The notes under the pieces are model-generated. The model was not told where the DNA came from. It made no database searches and saw nothing but the letters and a program-made list of their open reading frames with translations. This document shows positions 1 to 11,909 of a DNA stretch of 64,000 nt, piece by piece (position 1 is the first letter of the stretch; each line of letters opens with the position of its first letter). The stretch spans positions 4,470,501 through 4,534,500 of the forward strand of contig CP126203.1 in assembly GCA_030272155.1 (NCBI GenBank), in the 5' to 3' direction. A program made the position numbers and the translations under genes. This DNA comes from Tetradesmus obliquus (Eukaryota; Chlorophyta; Chlorophyceae; Sphaeropleales; Scenedesmaceae).

Positions 1-1021
1 GTGAGTGACTTTCACACCTGAACCCAGCACTCCTTGTGACGTTGCTTGTAGTTTGCTTGAGCCGCAGGCCGTTTGATTTCTGAAGTATGTGTACCGTGAC
101 GCTACAGCTTGATGACTCAAGGAACCCACGAGGCTGTACAGTACAGCAGGTCAAAGCTGGATCACCCAGCACAGTCATGACCAGGCCCTCTACACGTGCT
201 AAGCAACAGCTACGACAGCCAGCAGCTCACTGATGTAAGAAACAGGAGCTGCTTAGCCCTACAGAGCAGCAGGCAGAACCGCAGCAACCATGAGCAGCAG
301 CAGGCCTATCGCAGTGTCCCTCAAGGCTAGGGGCCTGTCAGTTTTTGACAGGCCGCCCTTGCAGGGCGGACTGCGGCGCCTGGGACACCATATGGCAGCA
401 GAAACAGTAGACCTGGGCGTTTCTATAGCAACCAACGTTGTGCTGCTGACTGGGTGAGCATCCAGGACTAATCAGGCTGGCCTGATGTAGTGAGGCAAGC
501 AGGCAGTAGCACAGTTGCTGTTAGCAGCGCCAGCACAGCCGCACAGCTCCTGCAGCAAACAGAGCTGTGCCTGCATAACACCAGTGTACAAGCAGCGCCA
601 GCCTGAGCACCTGTAGACACATCAGGTGCCGGTCAGAGGGGCACTGCATGTAGGCCTGCAGGCATGCGCTTGCAGGAGAGTTGTGCAGCGCGCGCAAACA
701 TCTATGCAAGCTGCATGCACAGCAGGGCTGCGGTGCCTCCAAGCAGTGCGTCCATGGTATGCCTAGCCCAGCTGTCTTCTAGCCGGTGTTGCAGCTTGCT
801 TGCTGGAGGTTGCGTCAGGCCCCTCTGTGATGAATCCCAGTTGAAACCCCACCGCTGCCACAGAAGGGCTGCAGGCTTTCAACTGAAACAGCACCTACAG
901 CAGCATCAACAATAGAACAACTGCTTCTTGCAGCCCAGCTGAGTGCTGTATTGTTTCCTGCAAGCCTGCTGCTTTCGTTACAAAGCCGTACGCGCATCCT
1001 GCTGCACGTCCCTGCTTGCAG

Positions 1022-4000
1022 GAGCACCTGGTTCAGTGTGGTGCTGCAGATCCTCAGCCTCTGCTTCTACGCCTTCTTCCAGAATGGCAGGGTGGCACGC
1101 GACGGGTTCATGCTCATACCCATCGCATTCCTTGTATACTTACCTACGCTGCTGCTCGCATACATGGTGAGCAGCTGCTGCAGTGGAGTCCTCAGTTGCT
1201 TTATGCGGCAGTGGATGTTCTGGTAGCAGCAGCAGGGCAGAGACGGCTCAATCTGCTGCAGTATCCAGCAGTTGCGAGGGACACAAGTGCCAAGTTGCTG
1301 GCCAGCTGCTGGCGGCACAACTAGACGCAGCATGCAGGCCCAGCCGCTGGTACCAGCCAAGCGCTGTGAGAACATATGCAGACAGCAGCACAATGTAAAG
1401 CCTGCAGCGTCTGCGGCACCTTCAAAATTTGCTGCAACTGCTGCCCTGCTGCAGACTACTTGCAGGAGGCTGCAGGCAGCACGGCACTTGGAAGCAGGTG
1501 GGCACTTGCAGCAGGTCAAACAGCTACAATGACCGTTGACTAGCCAGGCGGCAGCACTGCCATGCAGCTGTGGCTTTGTAGCTTGAGTGCGAGTGCGGCT
1601 GTATTGATAGCAATCAACCAGTGCAACTGTCCAACACAACGTCAGTTCCTTACATGGGTGCTTATGCCTTATCATGCCATCATGAACCATCACGACATAC
1701 AGTTTGAAGGCAGTCAAACACCAACTGCAGTTTGACAGTCCAGGGTTGCGAGACGCCCGCAACAACCAAGCAAGCAGCTGCTGTTTTTCCACTGCTCTTC
1801 TGCCTCCGTTGCTCACCTGTCACGCTGTTTGAAACTGTGTTACTTTGTTACGTCCAGTCCAGAGCCAGGTGCTGGGCATGTACGTGCTGCACAGCAGCAT
1901 GAGCAGCTGCGGCGCGCCACAGCTGCTGGTGCAGCTGGATGATGCCATCAGTGATGCAATGGGTGAGGCGCCAGCACGTCATTATCATTAGCATTGTAGT
2001 GTTATTGCTAAGTCTTGTTTGGTGATTTGATGATGATGAGGCACCAGTACTGCTGGGTTACAGCTGATGAGGACACCTGCAGAGCGTACGGTGTTGGGGC
2101 TGCTGCACAGTGCCCTCGTGGCCTTTCATCATGAGCCTGATTGTTTTGCTTCGATGACAAACAGCACATATGATGGATTGAACCTAGAATGCCTGGTTGC
2201 TGCTGGCATTATTGTGAAGGCTGCACCAGACTGTGCAGCAGATGCTCTCCATGCAGCTTACAGCACGACAACTCCGCTTGGACCCTCACATACCAATGCA
2301 GTCTCTCTGTCAACAAGACAACTTGTGCTGTGCTGCGTGGGCGCAGTGCAGCTGCAGGGCTATCTGGCTCACCCTCGGCCGCTCAGCGCCCGCCATATCA
2401 GCGCCAGCATCCTGCGCGCAGAGAACCTGCCAACCAACAGCAGGCTGGTGAGCGTTGCAATGTTGTTGTTATGACAGCAGACGCTGCAGCGGCGTTGCGC
2501 AGCCAAGCTGCAGCCAGTTTGCTTGCATTGTGCCACATGAGCGCCAGCATCCTGCGTGCTGAGAACCTGCCCACCAACAGCAGGCTGGTGAGCGCTGCCC
2601 AAATGTTGGTATGACAGCAGAGGCTGCAGCGGTATTGCGCAGCCAAGCTGCAGCCGATTTGCTTGCATTGTGCCACATCAGCGCCAGCATACTGCGCGCT
2701 GAGAACCTGCTCACCAACAGCAGGCTGGTGAGTTTCCTGCAGCCACTGCATGCAGCGCACTGCACTGTGCTCCCTGTCAGTGCAGCTTATATACAGTGGC
2801 TTGCTATGGCTTGTTTGGCATCACTGTGATTACCAAGCAACCCACACAGACACATAGCGCACTATGCTGTGCTCCCTGCTTGTGCAGCTGGCACAGACGC
2901 AGACCTACACGATAGGCAGTCCTGCAAGGTTGCTCGTCAAGCCTGCTCCAGTGCAGAAAATGTGCTGGACTGCCTGCTATTGATGGGGTTACAGCAGAGA
3001 TGCTGCAGCCCCCTGCAACCATACTGCAGAAATTGCATGCAACGACGCATTACGCATGGCCCAGCAGCATCTCAGCAACAGCGCCTGCTGTTTTCACTGC
3101 GTCTATCACCATGCTTATTATGCGCCATCGTCGTGTCACCGACCAAACCTGTGTGTGTATGCCTGCATGCCTGCAGTTCCTGCTGGGCCGGGACATAGGG
3201 CAGCGGCTGCGGCGGCTGCAGCGCTGCTTGAGGCGGCTGGCTGCTGCAGCTGCTGAGCTGCTGGAGCACTGCAGCAGCCCACGCAGCAGCGGCCAGCACT
3301 GCACGCAGCAGGTGCGCTAAAGCTGCAGGAATGCCGTGTGGCTGCTAACCTCCCTCTTGCCAGCAGCAGCAGCAGCAGCTGTTCACTCGTCACTACTGAC
3401 TAGTCATTGGCTTGGCACAGCGGTTCCAGCAGATCCCAGCCTTGCACTTGCTGCAGCACCTGCGCATGCGCCCCAGGCCAGTATCACAACTCGTCAGCAG
3501 ATCAGATGGCAACTGGTCCTGCATGCGCTGGCCCAAACTGTTGCAGGCCTGCCTGCAGGGCACTGCCATGTCGGCAGCATAGAAGATAGTTGTATATCTT
3601 GCTTCATAAGGCCTGGCTGGCTCTTCCAAAGTTTTAGTGCCAGTCATGCCTGTGGCAGCTAGCTAGCTAACCAAAAGCAGCATGACCAACTGCAGCCGTG
3701 CTGCATTGCTGCAGGCACTCGCGCTGCTGCAGCAGCTCGTGGCGCTGGATGCCTCCATTGCAGCCCTAGTATCGCTCAAGGAGCTGCGAAGCCCGCTGCT
3801 GCTGCGCTGCTGCCTGCGCGTGGGCTGCGTGCTGCTGGCACCACTGGTCACTGGCAGCTGGCTCGCAGGCCTGGCTGGGGCGGGGCTGCTGCGGCAGCGT
3901 GCGGGCGCAACTGGCATGGTGTTCGCTATTGTCATCGGCAGCATCGTGAGTTGCCACATCCTGTGCTGAGTGTATGATTATCTTGTGGCAGGTAGCAGCT

Positions 4001-5595
4001 GCATTGAGCACACAAAAAACTGCCGCTGAGCATGTATGGCGCCACTGGTCACTGGCAGCTGGCTGGCTGGGCTCGTCGGGGCAGGGCTGCTGCGGCAGCG
4101 TGCGGGCGCAACCGGCATGGTCTTAGCTATCGTCATCGGCAGCATCGTGAGTTTGGCTGATTTGTGCTGCAAATGCTTCGTATGGTGCGCTTGGCTGTCA
4201 TCTCTTGTGGTGGGCTGTGGCTGAATTATGGAATAAGCGGGTGCTTGGGCAATTGATGACAATGGTATTGGTTATTTTTCAACCCGGCATCTTCTGACCA
4301 ACTGGCAGCTGGCTGGCTGGGCTGGCTGGGGCGGGGGATGCTGCGGTGGCGCGCGAGCACAACGGTGGTGTTTGCAATCGTCATTGGCAGCATTGTGAGT
4401 TGGTGCGGGTCACGCGGCTTGATTGCGCCTGTGCTGTGTATTGACAAAATCAGTTGCTATTGTAGGGGCATGGTGTTTGCCTCGTTGTCAGCAGGATGCT
4501 GCCGATCATCGCAAGGCAGCCATGTACGTTGAGGTCACTATGCGCATAGTGACCTTAATGTACATGGCTGCCTTGTGATAATGCACGGTCTGCATGCAGC
4601 AGGTTTTGAAATGACAAAGTTACACAGTAGATGCATGGTTGCACACCTCATATGATATGAGCAGCTGCTGCTGCTCCTGCTGCTTCTCTTGCTGTCCGCA
4701 AGGCGGTGTGTGTTAGCATGCAATTCTGGGGCTGCCCTGCGGCTGCCCTGTACTGTGTGCTGTACTGACCTGGCTGTTTGCATGCTGCTGCTGTTGCTGC
4801 TGCAGCTGCAGGTGCTGCTGATGAGCTTGCTGAGCCTGGGGCTGACTCTATACTGCCTGCTGTACTGTTGTATGCTGCATGGTGCAATGCTGCCGCAGCT
4901 GCAGGTGCTGCTGATGAGCTTGCTGAGCCTGGGGCTGACTCTATACTGCCTGCTGTCCTGCTGTATGTTGCGCTGCTGCTGCTGCTGCGGCTGCTGCTGC
5001 CGCAGCTGCAGGTGCTGCTAATGAGCCTGCTAAGCCTGGGGTTGCAGCTGGAGGACCCTTTTGACACAGGGCCAGCAGCAGCACCTGACACGATCAGCCT
5101 GCTGGAGTTCAACCACACACTGAGCTACGTGAGTGACAGCAACTTATTCACCTTTTGAACTTGCCTTCTGACAAGGACGATTTTACACGGCTTCTGGATT
5201 TTAAGGACCAGGAGCCGCTGACTAGACCTCAGCGTGGCGTGGGGATGAAGCAGGGACAGCCAGCAGTGCTGTGCTGGCAGACAGAAGTATTCATGTGCAT
5301 GTGTCACCAATGGTGTGAGCAGTGTGTTGCTGCCTAGATGTGCATGTCACCAGCTGCTGCAGCATGCATCCACTGGACGGCATTTGGTGCATCTATGTCT
5401 AATGCGGGCGTGCCTTTCAGGGCGTGCAACAGCCGTGTTGCACAATGCGTGCTGCTGCTGCTCCTGCTCCTGTTGCCTGCAGCTGACTGCCCCTCCAGAT
5501 GCGGAGGATGAGCCTCCAGGAGATGAGGATGCAGAGCAGGAGCAGCAGCTGCCTGCCAGTGTGAAATACCAGCAGGACATCCAGGGGTTTGTTGC

Positions 5596-5631
<36 letters not shown>

Positions 5632-6073
5632 CGTGCCTGCTGCGGCTGCCCCGGCCGCTACAATGCAGTATGCAGGCTCGGACTTTGCACACCAAAGTGG
5701 AGGCTTGGCACAGCAGCATGCACAAGAGCAGCGTGCCACATCAGCAGGGACTGCAGGCACTTGGGGTGCTCAGCTACCATCAAATACCTCAAGTATATCA
5801 GGACAGCCAGCTGCTGCTGCTGATGTGGCTGCTGGGCAGTTGGGTAGTGCTGCTGCCAGTTCTATGATGAGTGCTGCTGCAGCTGCAGCAGCAGCAGCAG
5901 CAGCTGGAAGTGCAGCTACAGCTGTTAGGCCAGGCAGTCCCGGCAGCCAATCGAAGTTGCGGCAGCGGGCATCAGCAAGCTTGGGTGGCCCAGCAGCAGC
6001 AGGCCAGCCGCAGCAGCAGCAGCAGCGTGACCCCTCAGGCTTGGCTGAGGTGCATGTAGCTGTGGAGGGTTGA
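1022..6073 (+). CDS. Polytopic membrane protein of unknown function (5' partial)
   Basis: I do not recognise the family. Proposed exons are 1022-1166, 1863-1962, 2358-2447, 3177-3311, 3715-3945, 5012-5128 and 5483-6073 (stop). The last five join in phase 0. The step from 1863-1962 to 2358-2447 does not match in phase, so at least one small exon is missing or mis-set there. The first exon encodes two hydrophobic helices (around FSVVLQILSLCFYAFF and FMLIPIAFLVYLPTLLLAYM). The exon at 3715-3945 encodes an Ala/Leu-rich helix and further membrane segments (VLLAPLVTGSWLAGLAGAG, MVFAIVIGSI). The exon at 5012 gives another segment followed by LEDPFD and an acidic turn. The last exon is a soluble tail rich in Q, A and S with a (CAG)n poly-Q run near 5599. 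The first visible exon enters in phase 2, so the gene starts upstream; the window itself opens with a donor-like GTGAGT. Product and start are unknown. Confidence 0.55.
2538..2728 (+). repeat. Two tail echoes of the exon ending at 2447
   Basis: Copies of the last ~50 nt of exon 2358-2447 (ISASILRAENLPTNSRL plus the GTGAG donor) recur at about 2538-2588 and 2680-2728. The period is about 141 bp and the copies carry a few substitutions. Both lie downstream of the real exon. Confidence 0.85.
4036..4395 (+). repeat. Two tail echoes of the exon ending at 3945
   Basis: The segment coding VTGSWLAGLAGAGLL...IVIGSI plus its GTGAG donor recurs at about 4036-4149 (close copy) and 4290-4395 (more decayed). 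Confidence 0.85.
4511..4576 (+). other. Near-perfect 33-bp-arm palindrome in an intron
   Basis: The sequence is an inverted repeat centred between 4543 and 4544 (core TATGCGCATA), with arms 4511-4543 and 4544-4576. The three mismatches that I see between the arms become G:U pairs in the sense transcript, so the RNA could fold into an almost uninterrupted hairpin. It lies in the intron between exons 3715-3945 and 5012-5128. It could be a tiny inverted-repeat element, a miRNA-like hairpin or a cruciform. Confidence 0.8.
4799..4965 (+). repeat. Two head echoes of the exon starting at 5012
   Basis: The acceptor region and exon head (CTGCAG followed by coding for VLLMSLLSLGL) occur at about 4799-4860 and 4895-4965 before the functional copy at 5003-5045. 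Both copies lie upstream of the exon they duplicate. Confidence 0.85.
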
Positions 6074-6221
6074 GCCACGAGCACAGCTGCTGTCAGCGTG
6101 TGATGCTGCTGGTCCAACCGTGGCAACCAGCAGCAACATCTGAGCTCCAGCTGCATCGCTCCAGAGGTTGTGGTCACATGCACTTTATATCTTATTCAAG
6201 ATTTATAAATCTTTTGCGAAT

Positions 6222-6226
6222 TGTAA
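6222..6226 (+). other. Putative TGTAA polyadenylation signal
   Basis: TGTAA lies about 150 nt after the stop at 6073 and before the next gene's start at 6679. This is the usual chlorophyte signal. It is a short motif, so position is the only support. Confidence 0.45.
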
Positions 6227-6678
6227 GCGCGTGCAGCGTCGTTACGGCTGAGTGTGTGGCACCGGTCCGGAGCATGCCGAGCTTGCCGAACTTCTTCTGC
6301 CACCCCGGGCACTTCTCATGTTCCCAGCCCTTGCACCTGTTCTTCAAGCTGGATGTTCAAAAGCTGCATCTAATTACATTGCGGTGTGGTTGGCGGGCAG
6401 GAACTACAGCAAACCGGTCACACAGAAACCCTCAGGAACATGTCACCCGCCTGAGGAACGGCTACCATGTTGATCGCCAATGAGTAGCACTGACATGTGC
6501 AAAGCGTATTCTCTCACACCATTGGAGCACATCTCGCCTACATGCATTGATTTGTTCACTGTGTTGTGTTCGGGTGTTGTTCCGTTCACACCAGCCGTCT
6601 TCATACAGCATTATGACGATGAACAGCCAATAGGACCACATGAAAGTGGTTCACGGAGCTCGCAGCAGGTCGGCGGAG

Positions 6679-8277
6679 ATGCGGGCCCTGCAAACATGGG
6701 CTACTTGCATCTGGCTGATCCTGTTGCTGCAAGTGCAAACAGGTAATCATTGATCGATGCTTTCATGACTTTTGAGCTCCGCAACACGGCAGCAGATCAC
6801 ACACATCGGAAAGTCCGGGCACACTCCACACATATTCACCATTGCTCCGCAGGCGTCGAAGCTGTCGAGTCTACTCGATCATGTGGTGCCCAAGTGCAGC
6901 GAATAAACTGCTTCTATGACCGCGCCAGGACCGCTATTGTGGGTGTGGAGTACACACTGCGGGGCAGCAGTCACAAAAGGAGCATTTGCAACACAGCAGC
7001 ACCTTCTAGGGAAACGTTATACATCAAAAGGGGAATAGGAGTGAGCAAGCTCACAGTCAGCAGCATATCCAGCTGGGTAGTGGGCTTGGACTTCCACCTG
7101 ACAGATGGCAGGCTAGCCAGCTGCAGAGCCAGCACATACAGTCTGGCCTCCAACAGCAGCAGCACTGCCGGCAGCAGCAGCGGCAGCAGCAGCACCAGCA
7201 GAGACGACTTGACCCTTGTAACAGTGCCGCGGCCGGTCACTGGCAACGTGGATAGCCTCATCACAGCAGAGTCTGCTGCAGTAGCAGCAGCAGCAGCAGC
7301 GCCAGGTGCAGCAGCAGGGGCCATGAGTATAGAGGAACTGATGGTGAACATGCCTGGCACAATCAGCAGCAGGCCCCGCTGCTACCCTGGCTGCCGGCCG
7401 TCGGTCTGCGGGCCCCGCTGTGATCAGACAGCAGCGCGGCGTGCCTACATAAGCCCTGATGCCCGGCACGTGCTTGGTGCCATCAGCGGAGTGTGCATGT
7501 CAGGGCCGGGCTATTACAAAGATAGCCTGCAACAGCTGATACGGCCCTGCTGGGTGCGGACAGGTGAGCTGCCAGTCACTGCAACGTCAAGGCAGAGTTT
7601 GAGGTTATGCAATGACCGTGCAGTACGGTTTCCTTTGGCAAGTGGTGTGTGTAACAGTGAAACACAGCAACAGGGCTGGAGCAGCAACGGGATTGTGCTA
7701 GCAGGCAGTGTGGCTGTGTTGCAGAAGTTGCAACGCATGCAGCACATGCGACACATGCAGCATATTCAGCACATGCACATGCAGCAGTTTCAGCAGCAAC
7801 AGCAGCAACAGCAGCAGCAGAGCGCTGCAAGGGCATGCACCTGGCTTCACATATCATGCCTTTGCAAGGCACAAACAAGCTGGCCTAGTGCATTTGAGCA
7901 GCAAGCAGCGGAACAGCAAGCACGACAGTTATACTCAGCCACCCATGACATTGTGTTGCTGCCCTGCCCTGTGCTGCTACCATTGTCATAACAAAACAAT
8001 AACAACGTAACAACAGCGAGCGTATCGCCCTCGCCAGTACCACCTCAGCCGTCACCCTCCCCCAGGCCCCCCACCCCACCACCATCACCCTCACCACCTC
8101 GCCCAAGCAGCCCTAGCCCCAGCCCAAGGCCCCCTGCTGCATCACCATCACCTGCCCCTAAGCCAGCCTCACCATCACCCCGGCCTGTGTCACCCAGCCC
8201 GGTACCGCAGCCATCGCCGTCACCACGTGTGAGTCCGTCACCAAGCCCTGTGCCAAGGTGAGACGGCCTGCTGTGCG

Positions 8278-8354
<77 letters not shown>

Positions 8355-8477
8355 CAAGTGTGCGAGTGCTGTGCCAAGGATGCTCAGCAGTCACACAACA
8401 GGGCACAAGCGAGACGTGTTACGCGATTGCATTGAATCATCTAACCACCGACAACTGTGACTGACAACATCTTACAT

Positions 8478-8510
<33 letters not shown>

Positions 8511-9016
8511 CTGCAGTCCCTCCCCCCGGCCCTCTCCATCGCCCTCCCCACCACCCGGCATTGATGGCAGCATTGCAGTGACGCTTTATTCCCGTGGCCA
8601 AGCCGCATGCAGTGGAGAGCTGCCTGCAGCAGCAGCAGACGGCCTTGCAGGATACTTGAGTGAGCAGCTGCAGCTGCTGCAGCTGGGAGGCTTTGTGGCT
8701 AGGAGGAGCGCTGGCAGCAGCAGCTGCAGCTGCAGCATGAGCCAGGTAGGACAAGGTTTGCAGGGGAAACGGTGCCGAGATTCTTTTCAGCGGGCATTTT
8801 TTTAGCGGCCTTTTTATCCGAAGTGTCCAGAGCACTAATGTGGTCTGACTGGAGTGCAGATGCATTGGCCACTGCAATTTGTATGACGGCAAGGTTCTGT
8901 GTCTTGCTTGTTGCTGTGTTTTTGGCCTGTCAATGAATGTCTGATGCGTTGATGCATGCTCGGCCCTTGCGTCTCAAGCAGTGCCTTGAGGACTGCAGCT
9001 AACAATGCATGACATG

Positions 9017-9051
<35 letters not shown>

Positions 9052-10696
9052 GCAGGGCCTACCTATGTACGCCTGTAAGCTCACTGTGTCAGGCCCCACC
9101 AGCAACACCTGGGATGGGCCAACAGCAGCAGCCTACCTAGCACGCTCAGTCACAGTCAGCGGCGGCGCACTCTGCAGCAGCACAGCCAGCAACACCGCCA
9201 GCTTCTGTGGGGGGCCCCAAGGAACAACTGCCCTCTGCGCTGCCTCCCCTGCTGCAGCAGCAGCAGATGCGCCGCTTGTTTGTGCTGTGCCAGCAGCGCC
9301 AGCACCGGTACAAATGGCGCTGACGTTGGCAGCGAATGCAGCGATGTGCAATGCGACGAGTTTGAGTGATGCTGGTGCGGCGTCGCTGGCGGCGTATGTT
9401 GGGGCGCTGCTGCCGGGCTTTTCAGTGAGCCTGCCTGCATGGAGCGGCAGGTCGCTGAACTGCACACGCAGTCAGGTGAGATAATGAAAAATGACAATAT
9501 GGGGCTACCTGATTGTAGGGGAGAGATGCAGGCATGGTTTAATGTCTGTTGAAGAAGAGCACCGCTTGGTGGGTTCAACTTCGCGCTGCAGCACGATGCA
9601 TTAAATGAGGCAAGGTTGAAGTTCCAAAACCATGCTAATTATCCACTTGCTGCTGCTGCTGCTGCTGCTGCAACTGCTTGGCACCCGCAGGGCAACGCGT
9701 ACTTCCGCGTACCAGCGCTGACGATCGCAGCAGGCAGCAACGCCGACGTACGCGCAGCAGCGCAATTCGCGGCAGCCGCGCTCAACGCCAACCAGCTGTC
9801 GCCCTGCCGCGCCGCCAGCAGCAGCGGCGGCCCTCCCGCCTTCTGCGGGGACTTTGCTGCTGCTCTCGGCCAACAGCCGGTTGTGTGCGGCACACCGACA
9901 TTTGCATCACTCGTCGAGCCCATCTTCCAGTGCTCTGGGGCGGGTGGGGTGTTCGAGGTCGTGTTTTCAAATCCAGGCGACAGCTGCCAGTCAGGAAACC
10001 CGCCGGCCGTAAGCCTCGGGGCGAGTTTAGATCCTTGGTGGAGGTTCCAGCTGGATCAGTTGTCGGATGGCAAGCTGGTTGGCAAGCAGTTCAATGGGAC
10101 CACGCTGCTGCCGGGGAGCGCCGTGTCACCTGCGGTGAGCTGGGTTGGTTTTGGGGGTGCCTGGTTGGGTGCGCAGAGGACAGCCCATAACATACCATGG
10201 AGATCTGCCACAGCAGCCACAACATCACCAGCAGCAGGGCGTTGCAAGGGGAGCTGCCGACCTTCGCTTGCAAATCTAGGACTCAGCATGCTGTTGTGCA
10301 TAAACTTTGCACCCTGATTAAAGGCATATAATTGCAGTAAACGACTCAGCCTGGTGATCGAACCATGTCCTGGCTTATGCAACACACTCGCTCAGTCACT
10401 CACACCGTCACTTGACTGCTGTGTTCCCCTGTCACTCCATATTTCTGTCACTCTGCCAGGGCTCGGGCTACTGCAACTACCGCCTCCAAGTCCTTGTCAC
10501 CGGCCCCCTCAAGTTTACAGCAGCAGACATGGCGAACATGGCCAACACCCTCATGAGCAGCACCCTCATGTACAGGCCGGTTCCCTGCAGCCAGTGGGGC
10601 AGCTTGGCCTTCTGCAAGAGCCCGCAGTTTGCTGCAGCAACGGTGTGCGCGCAGTACCCGTACACCCCAGAATTCCCGGCGACCTGCAGGCCGTGA
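6679..10696 (+). CDS. Secreted cell-wall/matrix glycoprotein with Ser-Pro rod
   Basis: Exons 6679-6742, 6853-7563, 8017-8257, 8517-8745, 9056-9475, 9691-10134 and 10460-10696 join in frame to 781 aa. The start at 6679 was chosen because it gives a signal peptide: a short basic start, a hydrophobic WLILLLQ core and a small-residue end at about residue 21. The next ~110 residues resemble a jacalin-like beta-prism (pattern AIVGVEYTLRG ... VVGLDFHLTDG), followed by an Ala/Ser-rich linker and a Cys-rich stretch (CYPGC, CGPRC). Exon 3 is almost pure SP/PSP repeats, a hydroxyproline-type rod. Exons 4-7 hold Cys-bearing modules of related layout (Tyr/Leu-rich strand, GP or GID start, Ala-rich helix, paired Cys). 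This is the architecture of volvocine-type extracellular matrix proteins such as pherophorins, although I cannot match the pherophorin domain itself. Likely role: structural or lectin-like wall protein. Several acceptors are preceded by CTG repeats. Confidence 0.78.
8481..8508 (+). repeat. (CTG)n tract just before a 3' splice site
   Basis: A run of CTG triplets ends a few bases before the acceptor at 8516. Similar runs precede the acceptors at 9055 (9018-9050) and 9690 (9650-9671) of the same gene. They stand where a polypyrimidine tract would be expected. Confidence 0.9.
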
Positions 10697-10754
10697 TGAG
10701 TCAAGCTGGCGACTTGTCAGCGACGCAGCTGGGCTTGTTTGGGCTGCTGCGTTG

Positions 10755-11242
10755 GCAGTTGGGTTTGCTGCAGCAACGGTGTGCGCACAGTACCCGTACA
10801 CACCGGAGTTCCCCGCAACCTGCAGGCCGTGATGAATCAAGCTGGCGATTCGTCAGCGACGCAGCTGGGCTTGTTGGGCTGCTGCGTTGGCAGTTGGGTT
10901 TGCTGCAGCAACGGTGTGCGCACAGTACCCGTACACTCCGGAGTTCCCCGCAACCTGCAGGCCGTGATGGACCATGTGAATGGACCCCAGCCTCAGACCC
11001 CTTGCTTCATCAGCGCTGCCAGCGCATGCTCTCAGTACATGCAAGCTGCAGCGGCAGGCGGGCTGGAGCCTGTTGTTGCGGTGCAGGCAGCAGCAGGTTT
11101 GTCAGCGCTGCCAAGCGCTAAGCCAGCTTGCTGTATGCCGTGCAAGCTAGCGGTATGCCAGAAACCGCACTTTATAGCGGCTATTTTGTGCGCGCAGTAC
11201 CCGTACACTCCACAATTTTCGGCAAGCTGCAGGCCGTGATGC
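10755..11242 (+). repeat. Terminal-exon tail echoes beyond the stop of the matrix gene
   Basis: The end of the last exon (coding FAAATVCAQYPYTPEF...CRP and the TGA) is repeated after the true stop, starting near 10763, 10899 and 11171, against 10628 for the functional copy. The spacings are 135, 136 and 272 bp. The last gap is two periods, and a decayed copy (ISAASACSQYMQ in translation, near 11006) lies inside it. All are 3' of the stop codon. Confidence 0.85.
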
Positions 11243-11909
11243 TGTTGTTGTGAGCCATGTGAGCGGCTGTGCAGACAGCTGGCTGGCTGGGTGGATCGGA
11301 GCTGCCGATCCATACGCAGCCTGCATGCTGCCGCAGAGGCTGGTTGGTGGGTGCTGCTGCTGGGGGTGTGCATGCTGTTTGATGTGTGCTGCTGGTGCAT
11401 TGCCGACAGCAGCACTTTTGCCACTGCCAAACGCTACGGCAAGCTGCCAGGGTGATGTACCTACCTGTAGCAGCAGGAACGCAGCTCACGAGCTGCAAGG
11501 TGTGGTGCAGCTGCAGCGGTTGGCCACTGCTTGGTGGGTGATGTGTGGTCGGTGCTGTGCAGGAGGGGACCTTTAAACGGTGCGTTCATGGTTGCAAATG
11601 GTGCCTGTATGAGAGGGAGTGCTGTGGCTCGTGGGGTGGCCCTTTGGTTCTTCGTGAGTCATTGCTGGGAGGTGATGTGTATGGTGTGTGCCACTGTCAG
11701 CTGCTCTGGCTGTGCTTGCGGGATTTTTTTTCGAGCGCCAGTTCATGGACACGTTGTGGGGAATGTGCAGGTTGTGCTGTGTGCAGTGAAGCCGCAAGGC
11801 TTTGCAGCGCTGCTGTGTACATGCGCTATGCAGCTGCAACACCTGCGGCTATCCTTCACCTGTTTATTGTACTTGACAAACCAACCAGGCTAGCTACAAC
11901 TGTGCACGT
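11243..11909. other. No gene recognised
   Basis: Short open frames occur on both strands, but none shows splice-compatible coding structure or family similarity. It may contain 3' flank of the matrix gene. Confidence 0.5.

Noticed and set aside
1067-1816. 249-codon minus-strand ORF as a gene
   Set aside because: It is antisense to a supported forward exon (1022-1166), has no domain or splice support, and has an odd Cys/Trp/His-rich composition.
4689-5021. Leu/Cys-rich ORF made of CTG repeats as a membrane protein
   Set aside because: It consists of intronic head echoes and CTG repeats; the stretch is interrupted by intron sequence of the surrounding gene.
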